Notes: a model not told the origin generated them from the letters alone. A DNA stretch of 64,000 nt from Siphonodentalium dalli (GCA_032622095.1 CP136063.1:266657426-266721425); one strand, 5' to 3'. Counted from the first letter of the stretch, positions 25,701-37,225 are shown. Translations and numbers: made by a program.

Positions 25701-26192
25701 AGACTTGCAAGTTCTGTAGCACTGTTTAGAATGCGTTAGCTATTACTCTTTATTTTACTCTGTTTCGTTCATTTAAGATGGTTATCCAGGACATATATAG
25801 TCTGTGCTAAAATCTTTTTGACACCAAGACTAATCACCACTGTCCTTACAGGGACAATGTTTTTGAAGAATAATGCTATAACTTTTCTATATATGGCTGA
25901 GCTTCGCGGTTTAAGTAGAATATTAAAAATTCAGTCGGTGCTAAAATCCATTGGCACATTGACAAATAACGAAACTCCGTATAACATAAGGACAATGTTT
26001 GACGAATAATGCTTTAATCTTTGTTTGGCTGAATTTAAGAAGAATATTCAAAATTCAGTCGGTGCTACACAAAACGGTGACACTGCTATGAAAACTCAAG
26101 CTTCAATCATTTAATGTGCTACATATTGAAAAAAAAGTAAAGACTTGCATGGATAAAGTCAGGAGTGATATGAAAATAGATTGTGTAAAACG
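25701..26192. repeat. About 135-bp imperfect direct dimer (25806-26068)
   Basis: The blocks GACAATGTTTTTGAAGAATA and GACAATGTTTGACGAATAAT begin two related units. Both units end in AAAATTCAGTCGGTGCTA. The small plus-strand frame across the first unit is not supported. Confidence 0.55.
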
Positions 26193-26216
26193 TGTTGTTG
26201 TTGTTGTTGTTGTTGT
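26193..26216. repeat. GTT microsatellite
   Basis: A run of about eight GTT triplets. Confidence 0.9.
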
Positions 26217-26700
26217 AACTGCTGGACATGTGTCCTAATCACACCATTGACATATGGTATCGCAAGAGGAGTCGATCGGGTATTTTAGCGTGGGACTAAG
26301 GGTGCAATTACAGCTCGTGGCACACATTGGGAATTTGTTCGCGCATGCACTTTGGAGCAATGAACATTCACGCTAATGAGCAGTGCCTACATAAATCGGA
26401 TATATATATATATGTTCATGTCACGTGACGACCAGCACTTGAGTAGCATACACTTGATCAACCGAAAACAATGCGACTTATTGGTGCTGACATTTTTTGA
26501 ACTGTTTGCCGACCATGAAGAATATAGCCATCTGCATGAATATATATTATTCATTACTGACATTCAAAACAACGCAACGTGAGAGTATTAATATATTCAA
26601 CATGAAATTGGTTCAATAACAGTAACTGATGATAGCCTTCTCAATGGTTTCTCTCAGATAATTCGACCAGAACTCCGGACCCGGATTCGTCATCTCCAGT
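26217..26700. other. Unrecognised stretch
   Basis: Contains a short TA run near 26400. The motif CGGATTCGTCATCTCC just before the next element recurs near 29519, suggesting that the F1 copy P7 landed in an older repeat. Confidence 0.45.
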
Positions 26701-27100
26701 TTAACCCTTTACCCAACAGAACGGCCCTGTGCCAATGCATTCTCTTATATATGCGAGTCGACCATAGGTCGCCTCGCATATATAAGAGAATGCATTGGCT
26801 TAACATATTAAAAATTATAAAATTGTTAAAGAATGTAAGAAAAAATGGTAAAAAGTGTTAAAAAAAGATTTTTTTTAGGCCAATGCATTCTCTTATATAT
26901 GCGAGGCGACCTATGGTCGACTCGCATATATAAGAGAATGCATTGGCACAGGGCATAACTGTAACCATCACAATGTGGTCAATGAGCCGGTTCCAATGAT
27001 ATCCATATTTGTATGGTTTTATTGAGACAGACCGAAGATATTTTAGGCTGTTGAAGCTTTATTTGGCCGGTTTTGGCCGGTTTGTTGGGTAAAGGGTTAA
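26701..27100 (+). mobile_element. F1 MITE, copy P7
   Basis: TTAA lies at 26701-26704 and 27097-27100. Hairpins are at 26732-26798 and 26880-26946. The right TTAA is shared directly with the G element that follows. Confidence 0.9.
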
Positions 27101-27610
27101 AGGCACGGGCGGCGTTCGTTGCAGAAATATTTATATTTGTTCAAATCGCCATCAACAGAAGGAACACCAAAATATATACAGTTCCGCTCATATGCCAAAC
27201 ATAATCAGCGTGTAAATAGTATATTGTCGTCAAGACGTACGATGGTGTATACGTAAACAAGAGACTGCTCGTGTTACAGAAGTTGTGATTCTGCTTACAC
27301 ATAACACAGCACAATTCTATTGGTTAATCATACAAAAATGATATAAACGCTCTTTATATGTTCAGGAAAACAGTAACAACTAACGCTCGTTGAGCGTTAT
27401 GTATACCATATCCGGATCTAAACAAAAGCCAGGAAACGGAAAGTTTTTTGCTATTATTTACATAACAAAGGGGGAAATTGACAATAACATACTGCTTATG
27501 CCATATTTCTGATTGGCATAAGAACAAGATCTGTCTATATCTTACTATTCCTTCTGTTTATGGCGGGTTTTGACGGAGGTGAATATTTTAACAGCATACC
27601 CACCGCCAAC
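27097..27610 (+). mobile_element. G element, copy 2 (right end lost)
   Basis: It starts at the shared TTAA with AGGCACGGGCGGCG, carries the standard G interior, and breaks off after ACCCACCGCCAAC without the terminal TTAA. Confidence 0.8.
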
Positions 27611-28430
27611 GTCTATTATTCTTTGGAGGGATGTCAATGTGATAAAGGCACACGAAGATATATAAAAGTTCAGAAGGAGCCCTATTTATTGAGGGAAATG
27701 TTTAGATAATAAGAACTCTTAATCTGAACATTTCCTGTTGTATACTACTCACCAATGATGCTTTAGTATAGACAGTGTTAAACATGCAGTTTAAAGTCGA
27801 AATCTAATCTGTCGTTTTGCCTCTGCGCAACAATAATATTCTATGTCGATTGACAACAAGTTGGTCGTGTGTTGATCTTATTATGTGAACATTCCCTGTG
27901 GGATAACTACTCATCAATGATGCTTTGGAATAGAACTGGATAAATCATCCTGTGCGGGTGCTTGTAGTGGCAGTCTGAAGTTTCTCTGTCGGGTTAACAT
28001 AATCATATGATATCATTTAATGTCTAATATGATCACATCGCTTCTCTTCTCCAAAATGGAAAGCGAATTTGCTGCACGTGAATCAATCGTACGATTTGCC
28101 ACTTGCTGGTACTGATATATTACTACTACAGAAGCCAGGTTGGGTTTCAACTGGGGGGCGACGAGCTGAGCCATTGGAGTCCAAATCGATTTGGACCCAA
28201 AGCTGATTGTAAGTAGATCAAACTGTGCCACATTACCGCGTTTAACCCTTTCTTAACCGCCTGAATTCTCCTGCCCATATTGAAAGGGTCTATTATTAAT
28301 CTGGAGGGATCGTCAAGATATATTAGCAGGTGACAGATAATACAAAATGCAGAAGGAATCATATTCTTCGGTGGGAAATGTTCAGATAATGTTCACATAA
28401 TAAGTTGAAGAAAGGACATATGATCGTGTG
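27611..28430. repeat. H-family segments, several degenerate pieces
   Basis: Words shared with the H copies at 33194 and 38935 occur here: GGAGGGATGTCAATGT, CAGAAGGAGCCCTATTTA, ACTACTCATCAATGATG, and an internal TTAACCCTTTCTTAACC at 28243. The pieces look nested or tandem. The minus-strand frames (28013-28362) read H sequence and are not called. Confidence 0.55.
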
Positions 28431-29229
28431 TTAGACTTAATATGAATCGAACGTGACACGTAGTGGAGCAACCACACATGCTGTGCCTCAAATTTATCGG
28501 TGACATAGCGCTAAGAATAATTTATGTAACATCACGCAGTGATCATGACGGAGATGACATTACAAATTGTCTGGATTCTGGCCCACAAATCCAAAATGAC
28601 GTCAGAAACCGTGTCATGACGTCTTCATTTTTCGTTTTCGTTAAGCTAGCCAAAGAAATTGGTCTAATTGAAATTAATAGACCTAAATCACATGTGAATT
28701 CTTCGTAAGTTGTGAATTAGTTTTTTTCATTTTCATCGCGATGCTTCATTCCCAATTCCGCGTTTTTTTGCAATCTCCACACTGTTGCTAACCGGATGTC
28801 ACGTGAAAATTCACTGATGGATATAGAACAAAATGTATGACGTCATTCACCTTCATAAGGTATAAGCACCCTTGGTGGTTGCTATTATCTGAACATTTCC
28901 TAAGTTTACTACTCGTCAATGAACATTTAGTAAAGAAAGGGTTACTCGTTAAATCACAAATTAATTGGTTTGTAGAATGCCAACATCAAATTATCGATAA
29001 TTGTGGGATTCGTCAACACTAAATAAAACACTCATAAACTATATAATTGCAGAAATTTCAATAGCCGACTGTGCTCATGTGTGCGAATGTTTACTTTCTG
29101 GTGTGACTTGCTCCTCCGATGTTCAGGTCAGAGAGAACCAACTTCTTTATTATCAGCGTCCGTGTGTCGCAAACCGACACTGGGAGGGATAATCAGTAGG
29201 GACTCAGTTCATGTTGGAAAGTCAAGATG
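28431..29229. other. Unrecognised stretch, weak open frame
   Basis: The plus frame at 28463-28708 includes a protein-like stretch (SRSDHDGDDITNCLDSG) but has no domain and only weak splice context. A CRE-like palindrome TGACGTCA occurs near 28599. H-type words reappear near 28885-28945. Confidence 0.25.
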
Positions 29230-29340
29230 CGTGATGTGATTGTTATGGTGGCTCCACTGGCTCGTACGTGCGTGGTGTGATTGTTATGGTGGCTCGTACG
29301 TGCGTGGTGTGATTGTTATGGTGGCTCGTACGTGCGTAGT
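29230..29340. repeat. 32-bp tandem repeat, about 3.5 units
   Basis: The unit contains GGTGTGATTGTTATGGTGGC followed by TCGTACGTGCGT. Confidence 0.9.
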
Positions 29341-29437
29341 GCATAGAGTGTTTTGTTCACTGTGTGTTTTTGTCTTGTGTGTCATTTTTTGGCGAAGGCA
29401 ATAAAACTATTGAAAATTCTTTTGATACAAAAATATT

Positions 29438-29490
29438 GTCACTACGTACCCGGATGTCACTACGTACCCGGATGTCACTACGTACCCGGA
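29438..29490. repeat. 18-bp tandem repeat, three units
   Basis: The unit is GTCACTACGTACCCGGAT, the last copy ending in GGA. Confidence 0.95.
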
Positions 29491-29562
29491 AATGAATAAT
29501 GTAAACTCATGGGTCGGATTCGTTATCTCCGGTTTAAACCTGGTTTATGGAAACCTCAAGGT

Positions 29563-30010
29563 TTAAAGGCCCACTTAATTTTCGAGTCGCCGATTATTAT
29601 TTTTTATAGTGACTTTATATACGGTTTTAATAACAATATATGCCATAAAATATGATTAAACTACTATAATTCATCACTATTTGAAACATCTGTGTCTCAG
29701 AAGATGCCCACATAGAAATAGAAAACTGCTGAAGACTTCCCCCCTCTGGCACCCAGAATGCAACAGAATTCAAACTTTTCCAATGAAAGGGAAGAACTTT
29801 ATCTTTAATACATAATAATTTTATTCCCTTTACTTCAATCTTGATGACGAAACGCGTTGGCAACTCAACAAAAACAACATGTCCACAGTTTATTACACCG
29901 GATAAGCTGATAATACAATGTTTTGGAGCTTCCTCTTTCAAATGGTATATAATATGGCATATATTTTATATAATGTAATCTGGGGGTTCGTAAATTAAGT
30001 GGGCCTTTAA
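29563..30010. mobile_element. F7 MITE (TTAA) carrying a 104-codon minus-strand frame
   Basis: TTAA lies at 29563-29566 and 30007-30010. The terminal inverted repeats read TTTAAAGGCCCACTTAATTT at both ends. A minus-strand frame at 29627-29941 fills most of the interior; its translation includes GHVVFVELPTRFVIKIEVKG. There is no known transposase motif. The frame may be a captured gene piece or chance. Outside the element, GGTTTAAAC motifs suggest insertion into another repeat. Confidence 0.8.
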
Positions 30011-30471
30011 ACCGCCATTTGACAGCTAAATCCGTGGTTTAAATCCGAGACCAGTTATAAGTGACGCATTCGTCATAGCTGGTTTAAACCTGATTCAGCA
30101 TGACCCATGGTTTAGCAGTAGTGTTTCTATATGGGCTAGCTAAATAAAGCTAAATAAATTTAATTTTATAACATTAAACCGGCAACTATTCCATATAATT
30201 CGATGGTCCAGCTAAACCCGGTGAAAGGGAGGCCAGACCTGAGATGAACAGTTCGTCCTTTCTGGACCGCGGTTTACATGGGTGGTGCTGTACATAATCT
30301 AGATTGACGGCGTGTATAAAGCTGAGAGTTACGGCTTGCTAATTTCATGTCACAATTGATTCATTCTCACACAAGGGTTGCTATAAGCGTTTACTTGTAA
30401 GTCGCTTTAATTGATGACGTGCCAATAACCATTTTACCGGCCTGACTGAACGTTGTCCGCCTGGTAACTGT
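30011..30471. other. Unrecognised stretch
   Basis: GGTTTAAAC-like words recur, suggesting remnants of an older repeat. No gene was seen. Confidence 0.4.
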
Positions 30472-30893
30472 GTAGTTTGAGGGTGTGTCTTTTTACCGGA
30501 TTCCGGATCCCGGATCCCGGATTTCGACCCGGATTTAGGTGTCTTTTTACCGGATTTCGACCCGGATTCGGGTATGAATTTCATGCTTGTTTTATCACAT
30601 ATTTAACCCATTAAAAGCCGTTTCTGACACGCGGAAACTGGTTGGGAGGTGAGATTAAACCAATATGTACCTTTAAATACGATTAATCGGGTTGAATGAG
30701 CACGACAGGTCTATATTGGTTTAATCTCACCTCCCAACCAGTTTCCGCGTGTCAGAAACGGCTTTTAATGGGTTAAATGTGTGATAAAACAAGCATGAAA
30801 TTCATACCCGAATCCGGGTCGAAATCCGGTAAAAAGACACATAAATCCGGGTCGAAATCCGGAATCCGGTAAAAAGACACACCCGTAGTTTGA
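30472..30893. mobile_element. Mutator-like foldback MITE with 9-bp target duplication
   Basis: The element proper is 30481-30884 (404 bp). Its termini are GGGTGTGTCTTTTTACCGGA and the exact inverse. Perfect direct repeats GTAGTTTGA flank it at 30472-30480 and 30885-30893. The arms pair for about 170 bp, including AACTGGTTGGGAGGTGAG. Subterminal CCGGATTTCGACCCGG units are repeated. A 9-bp duplication with long TIRs is the mark of MULE-type elements. Confidence 0.9.
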
Positions 30894-31160
30894 TTGCATG
30901 CTCATCTCATCGAATCAGCTAGCCGCTCAACGACTACAAACAAACACAGTTTGGCTGAACCGCCAATGTTGGTTTAAACCGGCCATGGCCTTCAAATTAA
31001 ACCTAGTATTTTGTTTATCTTTAGTTCCACGTTCCGGGGATACAATTGTTCACTTGTACATCCAATATTCACAATCGAACTGTGCATGCATCAGAAGAAC
31101 TCGCTAAAAAGCACGATATACCGATATTCAGACTTTATATACTCTAATAAACATGAGAAT
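30894..31160. other. Unrecognised stretch
   Basis: No gene or repeat was recognised. Confidence 0.35.
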
Positions 31161-31355
31161 ATACCCTGTGCCAATGCATTCTCTTATATATGCGAGTCGA
31201 CCATAGGTCGCCTCGCATATATAAGAGAATGCATTGGCCTAACAATTGTTTTTCAATTTTTTTACAATTTTAATAATTTATTCTTATATTCTTTAACAGA
31301 CTTATTTTGTTGGTTTAGGGCCGATGAGATCGGCCCCTGGCACTCAAAGGGTTAA
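31161..31355. mobile_element. Hairpin/F2 chimeric fragment P8
   Basis: The left end is ATACCCTGTGCC followed by a complete hairpin module at 31171-31237. The right end is the F2 terminus, with GGCCGATGAGATCGGCC and then GGCACTCAAAGGGTTAA. A second hairpin is absent. The 114-codon frame across it reads hairpin DNA. Confidence 0.75.
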
Positions 31356-33193
31356 AGTAACAAAGAAATACCATGCCACCAGGATAGAGATGTGCATACC
31401 ATGCTTTAGAAATAATCAGATGCCACAAACAGAGATTTCTTAATTATTATTGCAGAATCGATAAAGGAAAATCCCAAGTGAGTTCTAAATTATCCCAAAA
31501 ATTGTGCAGCTTTTACAGAAACTGGTAGGTGAATTATACATGTCAAGGAAAGGAAAATATTGTGGTTCATATCATATATGAAATAGACTAACACAGAACC
31601 CATTTTGTCCTTAAGCTTTAAGACATAATGTATCCCTTCTTCACGTGGCTATCACGTGGATATAATTTGGAGTTTCAATTGAGCATGCCCTAGACGATTA
31701 TACGACATGTTGATATTAACCTAATTTGATGACAATTCGCTAATCAGCGCAACAATTCACACTATTAGTAATGATGTGATGATGCTTCGCCCCAAGACGA
31801 TTCTCCTTGATCTTATATAGAACAAATAAAAGTATGTGCCCCTGAAACAAACTGCAATTAGGCCGCGAGCATTTGAGCGGGCACATACATGTACATAGAT
31901 GATGTGTCACCCCACCTCCTCTTTTGGAACGCGTGATTCGGGCCATTTTAAGGCGGTACGCGGGATTCGAACACCTCTGTCCATTACTTTAAACATATTT
32001 TATTTGTATATCGAATAATACAAAATGGATTGGGGACAAGTTACAAAACTTACTTAGCCCCTCTCCCTGTCTACAATAATTTTATTCATACAAAATGACG
32101 AAGGAAAGAGTCAAAATCATATATAGGTTAAACATATTTACATTTACAAATGAGTGGGTTTGGGGTTTGGGGTGGGAGGTGCCAAAACCTATTTCGTGAC
32201 TAATTTGCTTTTTGTGGCTATTCTGAAATGCGTTTCATTTGTATTCGCGATTCATATGTCCAATTTAACCGGTATTCAGGATTCAACAAAAAAGACTGGT
32301 GTGTACGCAACTTTTTGAGCACAAAATCTCAACCCCCCCCCCCACCAGAAATGTTGATGTAAATCAGACTAATACCTCTTGACGTATTGAAGTTATGGAT
32401 ACAACTTCAGCAAATTTGTGTGGAAACTATACTATTATATATAGTGTAAAATTACAAAGTATATGTATTTCACATTTTTTAACTGGCAAGAATAATTCTC
32501 TCCTCTCTGTTAATTGGTATTCATTATTGGGGGGGGGGTGACAACCTCACAATTGGTATTAACGTTACCGGTGTATCAACTATCCCTTTATAAAGGCACA
32601 TATATTCCAACCGGTTGGGGTGCATGTCTAGAGGGTTTTCGCCGATGTGGGTGGTGTGACTGATGTTCTCAAAACTGCACCCCATCTCACCATACCAAAT
32701 CCCCAACTCCCTGCGTTCAGGGGTCATATACATTGTTGACATGAAATTCTTATTCTATTACATAATAATATGTTCTTTATTTGAACTATATACACATCTG
32801 CCATTTGATAGATAACCTATATACATTATGACATTAGATGAATTTGTAATAAATATTACATATCTTTCGTACTACCTATATACCTAACATTGTATATTGT
32901 TAGTATATATACTTCATCTCCAATAATGGAGGAATAAATGCATCTCATTTGTCTAAAGTATGTCAAACATAGAGTGCTTTTGAATACACATTTGAAAATG
33001 TGACTTGTTAATTGCAGCGCTTGTGTATATTTGAAGATGTCACTTAATTTGTTAATCGTATATCGCGACAAAATTAACTTTGCATGACGGCTGAATTAAA
33101 AAAAATAATTAGATTCGATTTTTGAGCCCGGACATGACCTATATAACAATAATTAACTTATTGTGATACATACGTGCATTTGTGGTGATGAGT
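31356..33193. other. Unrecognised stretch
   Basis: About 1.8 kb with no gene. It holds an 11-C run at 32333-32343 and a 10-G run at 32529-32538. A short GGATTCGAAC word near 31953 resembles a reversed B box but lacks a tRNA context. Confidence 0.45.
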
Positions 33194-33439
33194 TTAGCCC
33201 TTTCTGTATGAAACACTCATTGATGAGTAGTTATCAATTTGGGCATGTTCAGATAATAATTCAATAAGTATTTTGTTGAACATTTCTCTCTATAAATAGG
33301 ACTATTTCTGCAAAAGTATTATCTGTCGGCTGGTTGTGTATTACCTGTACGCCCCTCCAAATCAATAATACACTACATGTATTCCGATGAACACATTTTT
33401 AACTTGGTGTGAGAATCCATTTAGTATAAAAAGGGTTAT
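33194..33439. mobile_element. H element, near-complete copy
   Basis: It begins TTAGCCCTTTCTGTATG (a mutated TTAA) and ends TTTAGTATAAAAAGGGTTA. Internal words match the other H copies (ACTCATTGATGAGTAGTTAT, GTTCAGATAATAA). Its length is about 246 bp. Confidence 0.65.
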
Positions 33440-34269
33440 GTGGAAGGTAATTCCACGGCCCATCCTTCATATACATAATTTTATAAAATACAACCTAATA
33501 TGGGACATACTTGTATGACTTATACTTTGAACACATCATTCTGATTAAACATGCAATTGCATAAAAAGGTCTTAAAGTGTACCACGTAATTAAACATATA
33601 TACAACCAATAATGTCAAACAATTCACAATAAGATCATGTTAACAAATGCATGAACAATTTAATACGGTTTCTATCGAAAACAGATTTAAAATTCTGTTC
33701 GAAAATTTAATATTTTCAGGTATATTCAGGTATATTGCTAACTTAGGGAATTGACAAAACATAGCGAAGCGATGTTGATAAGCGAATACAGGAACATGAT
33801 AAATCCGCACATTAATCATGTGGAAACAATCACAAATAACATAAAGAATTTGCTTATACGATCATTTATTGTGATTTAGTTGTCGATGATAAAGACACAT
33901 CGGACAAAAACTGTTGAACTTTTCCAGCGATGCGGAGATGACCTCTCCGAATAGTGTGCAAGCTAAAAATAGATTTCTGGATTTTCCCAGTGACAGTGGC
34001 TGTGACAAAATTAGGAAGCGCACTATCGTGTTGGGACGGAACTATCGGAAATAGTCAAGCATCCAATCACAAGTGTGGAATAGGCTTAGATAGTCACGTG
34101 AGATTAAATATTATATAACAGTATAACATAATTATACTTGCATGGGGAAAGATCTTTCAAAAAATAACTTCAAAAAGTGAAATCCATTTTTCTCAGATGA
34201 AAATAAAAACTGAAATATTGATGCTATACGCCCTGTCACAAACTCGCGGCCATTTTGGAACCACCAGGT
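33440..34269. other. Unrecognised stretch
   Basis: AT-rich, no gene or repeat recognised. Confidence 0.4.
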
Positions 34270-34410
34270 CCGGTTCCGTAGTTTTAGTGCTACAGGTCAA
34301 AGTTTTGGAGTAGATTTCCATATATGGAAGTCGTGAATTTTTTCAAAACCTCCATATATGGAATTGCTACTCCAAAACTTTGACCAGTAGCACTAAAACC
34401 ACGGAACCGG
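34270..34410. repeat. 141-bp foldback
   Basis: CCGGTTCCGTAGTTTTAGTG at the left pairs with CACTAAAACCACGGAACCGG at the right. The inner arms (GGTCAAAGTTTTGGAGTAG and its inverse) also pair, around a TCCATATATGGA centre. Confidence 0.85.
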
Positions 34411-34463
34411 GGTTGGAAGAATCTCTGAAACCACGGAACGGAGCTGGATCAGTCCAATACGGC

Positions 34464-34579
34464 CACGACCCAGTGGTCTCGCTTATTAAGGGCACGACCC
34501 AGCGGTCTCGCTTATTAAGGGCACGACCCAGTGGTCTCGCTTATTAAGGGCACGACCCAATGGTCTCGCTTATTAAGAG
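34464..34579. repeat. 29-bp tandem repeat, four units
   Basis: The unit is CACGACCCAGTGGTCTC followed by GCTTATTAAGGG, with single-base variants. Confidence 0.95.
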
Positions 34580-35014
34580 GTCGCATCTTCGCATTTGAAA
34601 TGAACGTGCAACAATTTTCGACTGAATCTCAGGAATTTAATTATACCCACTCACGGAGCTTTGATTGTATATGTTGGGTTACACGCCCATGCGCGCGTGT
34701 GTGTTTACGTCCACAGAAATGATTACTCAGCAACAATTCAGCCGATTTATATTAAATTGGAGGCGTATTTTCACAAACACATCCCTTTGAGTTATGGAAT
34801 GACACTGCCTGCCAATTGTTTTACTGAGTTATGACCCTTTTTTCAACTTAGAATTTTGCCCATTCCCCCAGTGCGTGAATCTGTTCAAAATGATCTCTCA
34901 AATACACATCTGGTGTTTATGATATTTGCGACGTGCACGCTGTCGTCATCATCAAATGCCCCATAATTAGCACGCCAAATTACACTGCATGACTTTCATT
35001 TTTTGTACTTAACT
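34580..35014. other. Unrecognised stretch
   Basis: No gene or repeat was recognised. Confidence 0.35.
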
Positions 35015-35279
35015 AGGACCTTCCATGACTAGAGCTTCCTCAAATTTAGCGAAAACCCTGTGCCTGTGCAATCTCTTATATTCGAGTGTCCCATGGGGAT
35101 TCTTGCATATATACAAGCGAATACATTGGCCAAACAATATTTACCTTGTAAGCCAGTGCATTCTCATATATATGTGAGGCTTCCTATGGGAGACTCGCAT
35201 ATATAAGAGAATACACTGGAACAGGATATTTAATGCTGCACCAGCGCAGCTCCCGCCATGAACCTCATGAAATGGTTAA
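35015..35279 (+). mobile_element. F3 MITE, copy 1 (diverged hairpin family)
   Basis: The left terminus CCTTCCATGACTAGAGCTTC matches F3. The right TTAA is at 35276-35279. Two hairpins homologous to the 67-bp module are present; the right one retains GAGG-CTTCC-TAT-GGGAG-ACTC. The right arm reads TTTAATGCTGCACCAGCGC, as in the copy at 52679. Confidence 0.7.
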
Positions 35280-35412
35280 TGGAATATCGTTGCCCCGTAC
35301 ACTAAAATGGCGTGGTTCATCCCACGTGAACTAAACATGCACGCCCACCCTTGGTGCATAGGACATTTTGATTAATCATGGTCGAACATTTCCCATTCAT
35401 GTTCCAACGGTT

Positions 35413-35656
35413 TCAAATCACCTCCGCACCATATGAGTTCAACGTTGGCGTGTAATACCCAAAAATAACCACGCAGTGACTGGTGGCTACATCTATCGGT
35501 ATGTAGCTGATTTGTTTTGCTTGGTTCACGCATGAAAATTCAATCTGAACCACGCATGCGTGGGAAGAAATAATGACGCAATAAATCAATTGAGAAGATA
35601 AGCAATAATGTCCACATAAATTAGCGTGGAAATGCAGCTTACAATTGACACTTCCA
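35413..35656 (-). CDS. Possible third exon of the cysteine-rich secreted gene
   Basis: On the minus strand, an AG at 35658-35657 precedes an open frame running to a TGA at about 35415-35413. Read in the phase left by the exon at 36554-36698, it encodes about 80 residues with seven Cys, including a Cys-x8-Cys-x3-Cys run (CKLHFHANLCGHYC). That spacing is loosely like cystine-knot growth factors, but the middle residues do not match closely. The acceptor lacks a good pyrimidine tract, and two MITEs lie between this and the previous exon. It may well be chance. Confidence 0.13.
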
Positions 35657-35694
35657 TTGCTAACTAGCACTGATATCTGCCATTAAGCAACCTA

Positions 35695-35837
35695 CAGTAA
35701 TGCCCAAAGTAATTGACCACTTAACCACCGCAGAATTATGGGTAATTTTTCAGGATTTAGTCGGAAATATGGCTTGTTGCCATTCATTGGAAAGCTCTCT
35801 GCTGTGGTTAAGTGGTCAATTACTTTGGGCATTACTG
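35695..35837. mobile_element. K2: internally deleted TA-flanked MITE
   Basis: The termini are CAGTAATGCCCAAAGTAATT and its inverse, with TA at 35693-35694 and 35838-35839. It matches K1 (11038-11250), but most of the right arm is deleted. Confidence 0.9.
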
Positions 35838-35877
35838 TACTTCAATACCGCCTGTGTGTTTCGTGAAGTAACCAAGA

Positions 35878-36323
35878 CTGAGTTTAGTGTGCCTGTCATT
35901 TTCAGAATGAGGTCCACAGAGGGTGGATTTATGGACGCTATCCCGCATAGCGGGCTAGCTATCATCACTAAATTTACCCTCTTGGGACCTAATTCTGTTT
36001 AGGCCTCATCTCTGCAAAGTTGAGTTTATTATAAAATTGCTATAGAAACTTGTTCATAGATTCTAATTTTTCTAGTTTAGTTTCTCTATCCCCAAATTGG
36101 CAGACGAGACATTTCATAATCGAGGTTCCCAATTGGTGTATATCACAATATTCACCATTCGGGAACTTCAATCTGAGTCTATGTCTCCCATAGCAGATGA
36201 GGCCATGCATAATGAGGTCCACAGATGGTGAATTTGGTGATGCTAGCCCGCTATGTGGTATAGCGTCACTAAATTCACCCTCTGGGGACCTCATTCTGCA
36301 AATGACAGGCACTCTAAACTCAG
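35878..36323 (-). mobile_element. S element, copy 3
   Basis: The ends CTGAGTTTAGTGTGCC and CTAAACTCAG are inverted. It is collinear with 54935-55378 in reverse orientation. The subterminal palindromes carry CAGAATGAGGTCC and the core GCATAGCGGGCTAGC. The 134-codon minus-strand frame overlaps this element and is not called. Confidence 0.8.
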
Positions 36324-36553
36324 GCCTGGGAGTAACTATAGCGTGATTATCGTGACAACACGAGCTTGTATATAGGCAGCACTGTAAATGTTCCCTTAAA
36401 ACCGTCATAAATAATTCACTCCTCGAGATAGTACTACAAACCACTTACAATAATTTAAAATACATTATAAACTTGAGAGCCATATTAGATTCACCAAAAA
36501 TACTACCAACAAAAAGAAAGTACAGTATATTTGCAAATGGCAATATAACTCAC

Positions 36554-36698
36554 AAATCGGAAAAAAACATATATATAGGGTCCGATTCTTCACATAATCT
36601 GTGATTGCATTGGCCCACAAATTCAGACACTTCTATTCCACAGTCTGTGGTGGAGAATACGAGCTGACAATCATGAAAAATAATTGCAATTTTACACA
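36554..36698 (-). CDS. Candidate internal exon, cysteine-rich
   Basis: On the minus strand, TTAATTGCAG immediately precedes a 145-nt open block, and GTGAGT follows it at 36553-36548. Read in the phase left by the candidate first exon (37974-38016), it is open throughout and contains five Cys with spacing C-x8-C-x8-C-x10-C-x4-C (first residues CKIAIIFHDCQL). If the donor is not used, a TGA ends the frame at 36550, giving a peptide of about 63 residues. The phase match, both splice consensus sites and the Cys density are the evidence. I do not recognise the family. The intron towards exon 1 is about 1.3 kb and contains F1 copy P9. Confidence 0.3.
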
Positions 36699-36826
36699 CT
36701 GCAATTAAGTATGTTGCATGGAGCGAAAGAATGGAGAACTCGTTTAAACCCATACAGTGAATTCAAGTATAAGTAGCATCTTAATCTACGTCGCTTTCCA
36801 AAGTACATCGATGCTATCTGAATACT

Positions 36827-37225
36827 TTAACCCTTTACCCAACAGAAGGGCCATGTGCCAATGCATTCTCTTATATATGCGAGTCGACCATAGGTCGCCT
36901 CGCATATATAAGAGAATGCATTGGCTTAACACATGAAAAATTATAAAATTGTTAAAGAATGTAAGAAAAAATGGTAAAAAGTGTTAAAAAAAGATTTTTT
37001 TTAGGCCAATGCATTCTCTTATATATGCGAGGCGACCTATGGTCGACTCGCATATATAAGAGAATGCATTGGCACAGGGCATAACTGTAACTATCACAAT
37101 GTGGTCAAGGAGCCGGTTCCAATGATACCCATATTTGTATGGTTCTATTGAGACAGACCGAAGATATTTTAGGTGTTGAAGCTTTATTTGGCCGGTTTTG
37201 GCCGGTTTGTTGGGTAAAGGGTTAA
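36827..37225 (+). mobile_element. F1 MITE, copy P9
   Basis: TTAA lies at 36827-36830 and 37222-37225. Hairpins are at 36858-36924 and 37006-37072. If the flanking exons are real, this copy sits in an intron, on the antisense strand of the gene. Confidence 0.9.

Noticed and set aside
31940-31975. tRNA gene on the minus strand
   Set aside because: A B-box-like GTTCGAATCC is present, but there is no A box or cloverleaf at the right distance.
36040-36444. 134-codon minus-strand frame as an exon
   Set aside because: Most of it lies in S element copy 3. Only the first third is outside, and its Cys-rich stretch has the wrong phase for the neighbouring candidate exons.
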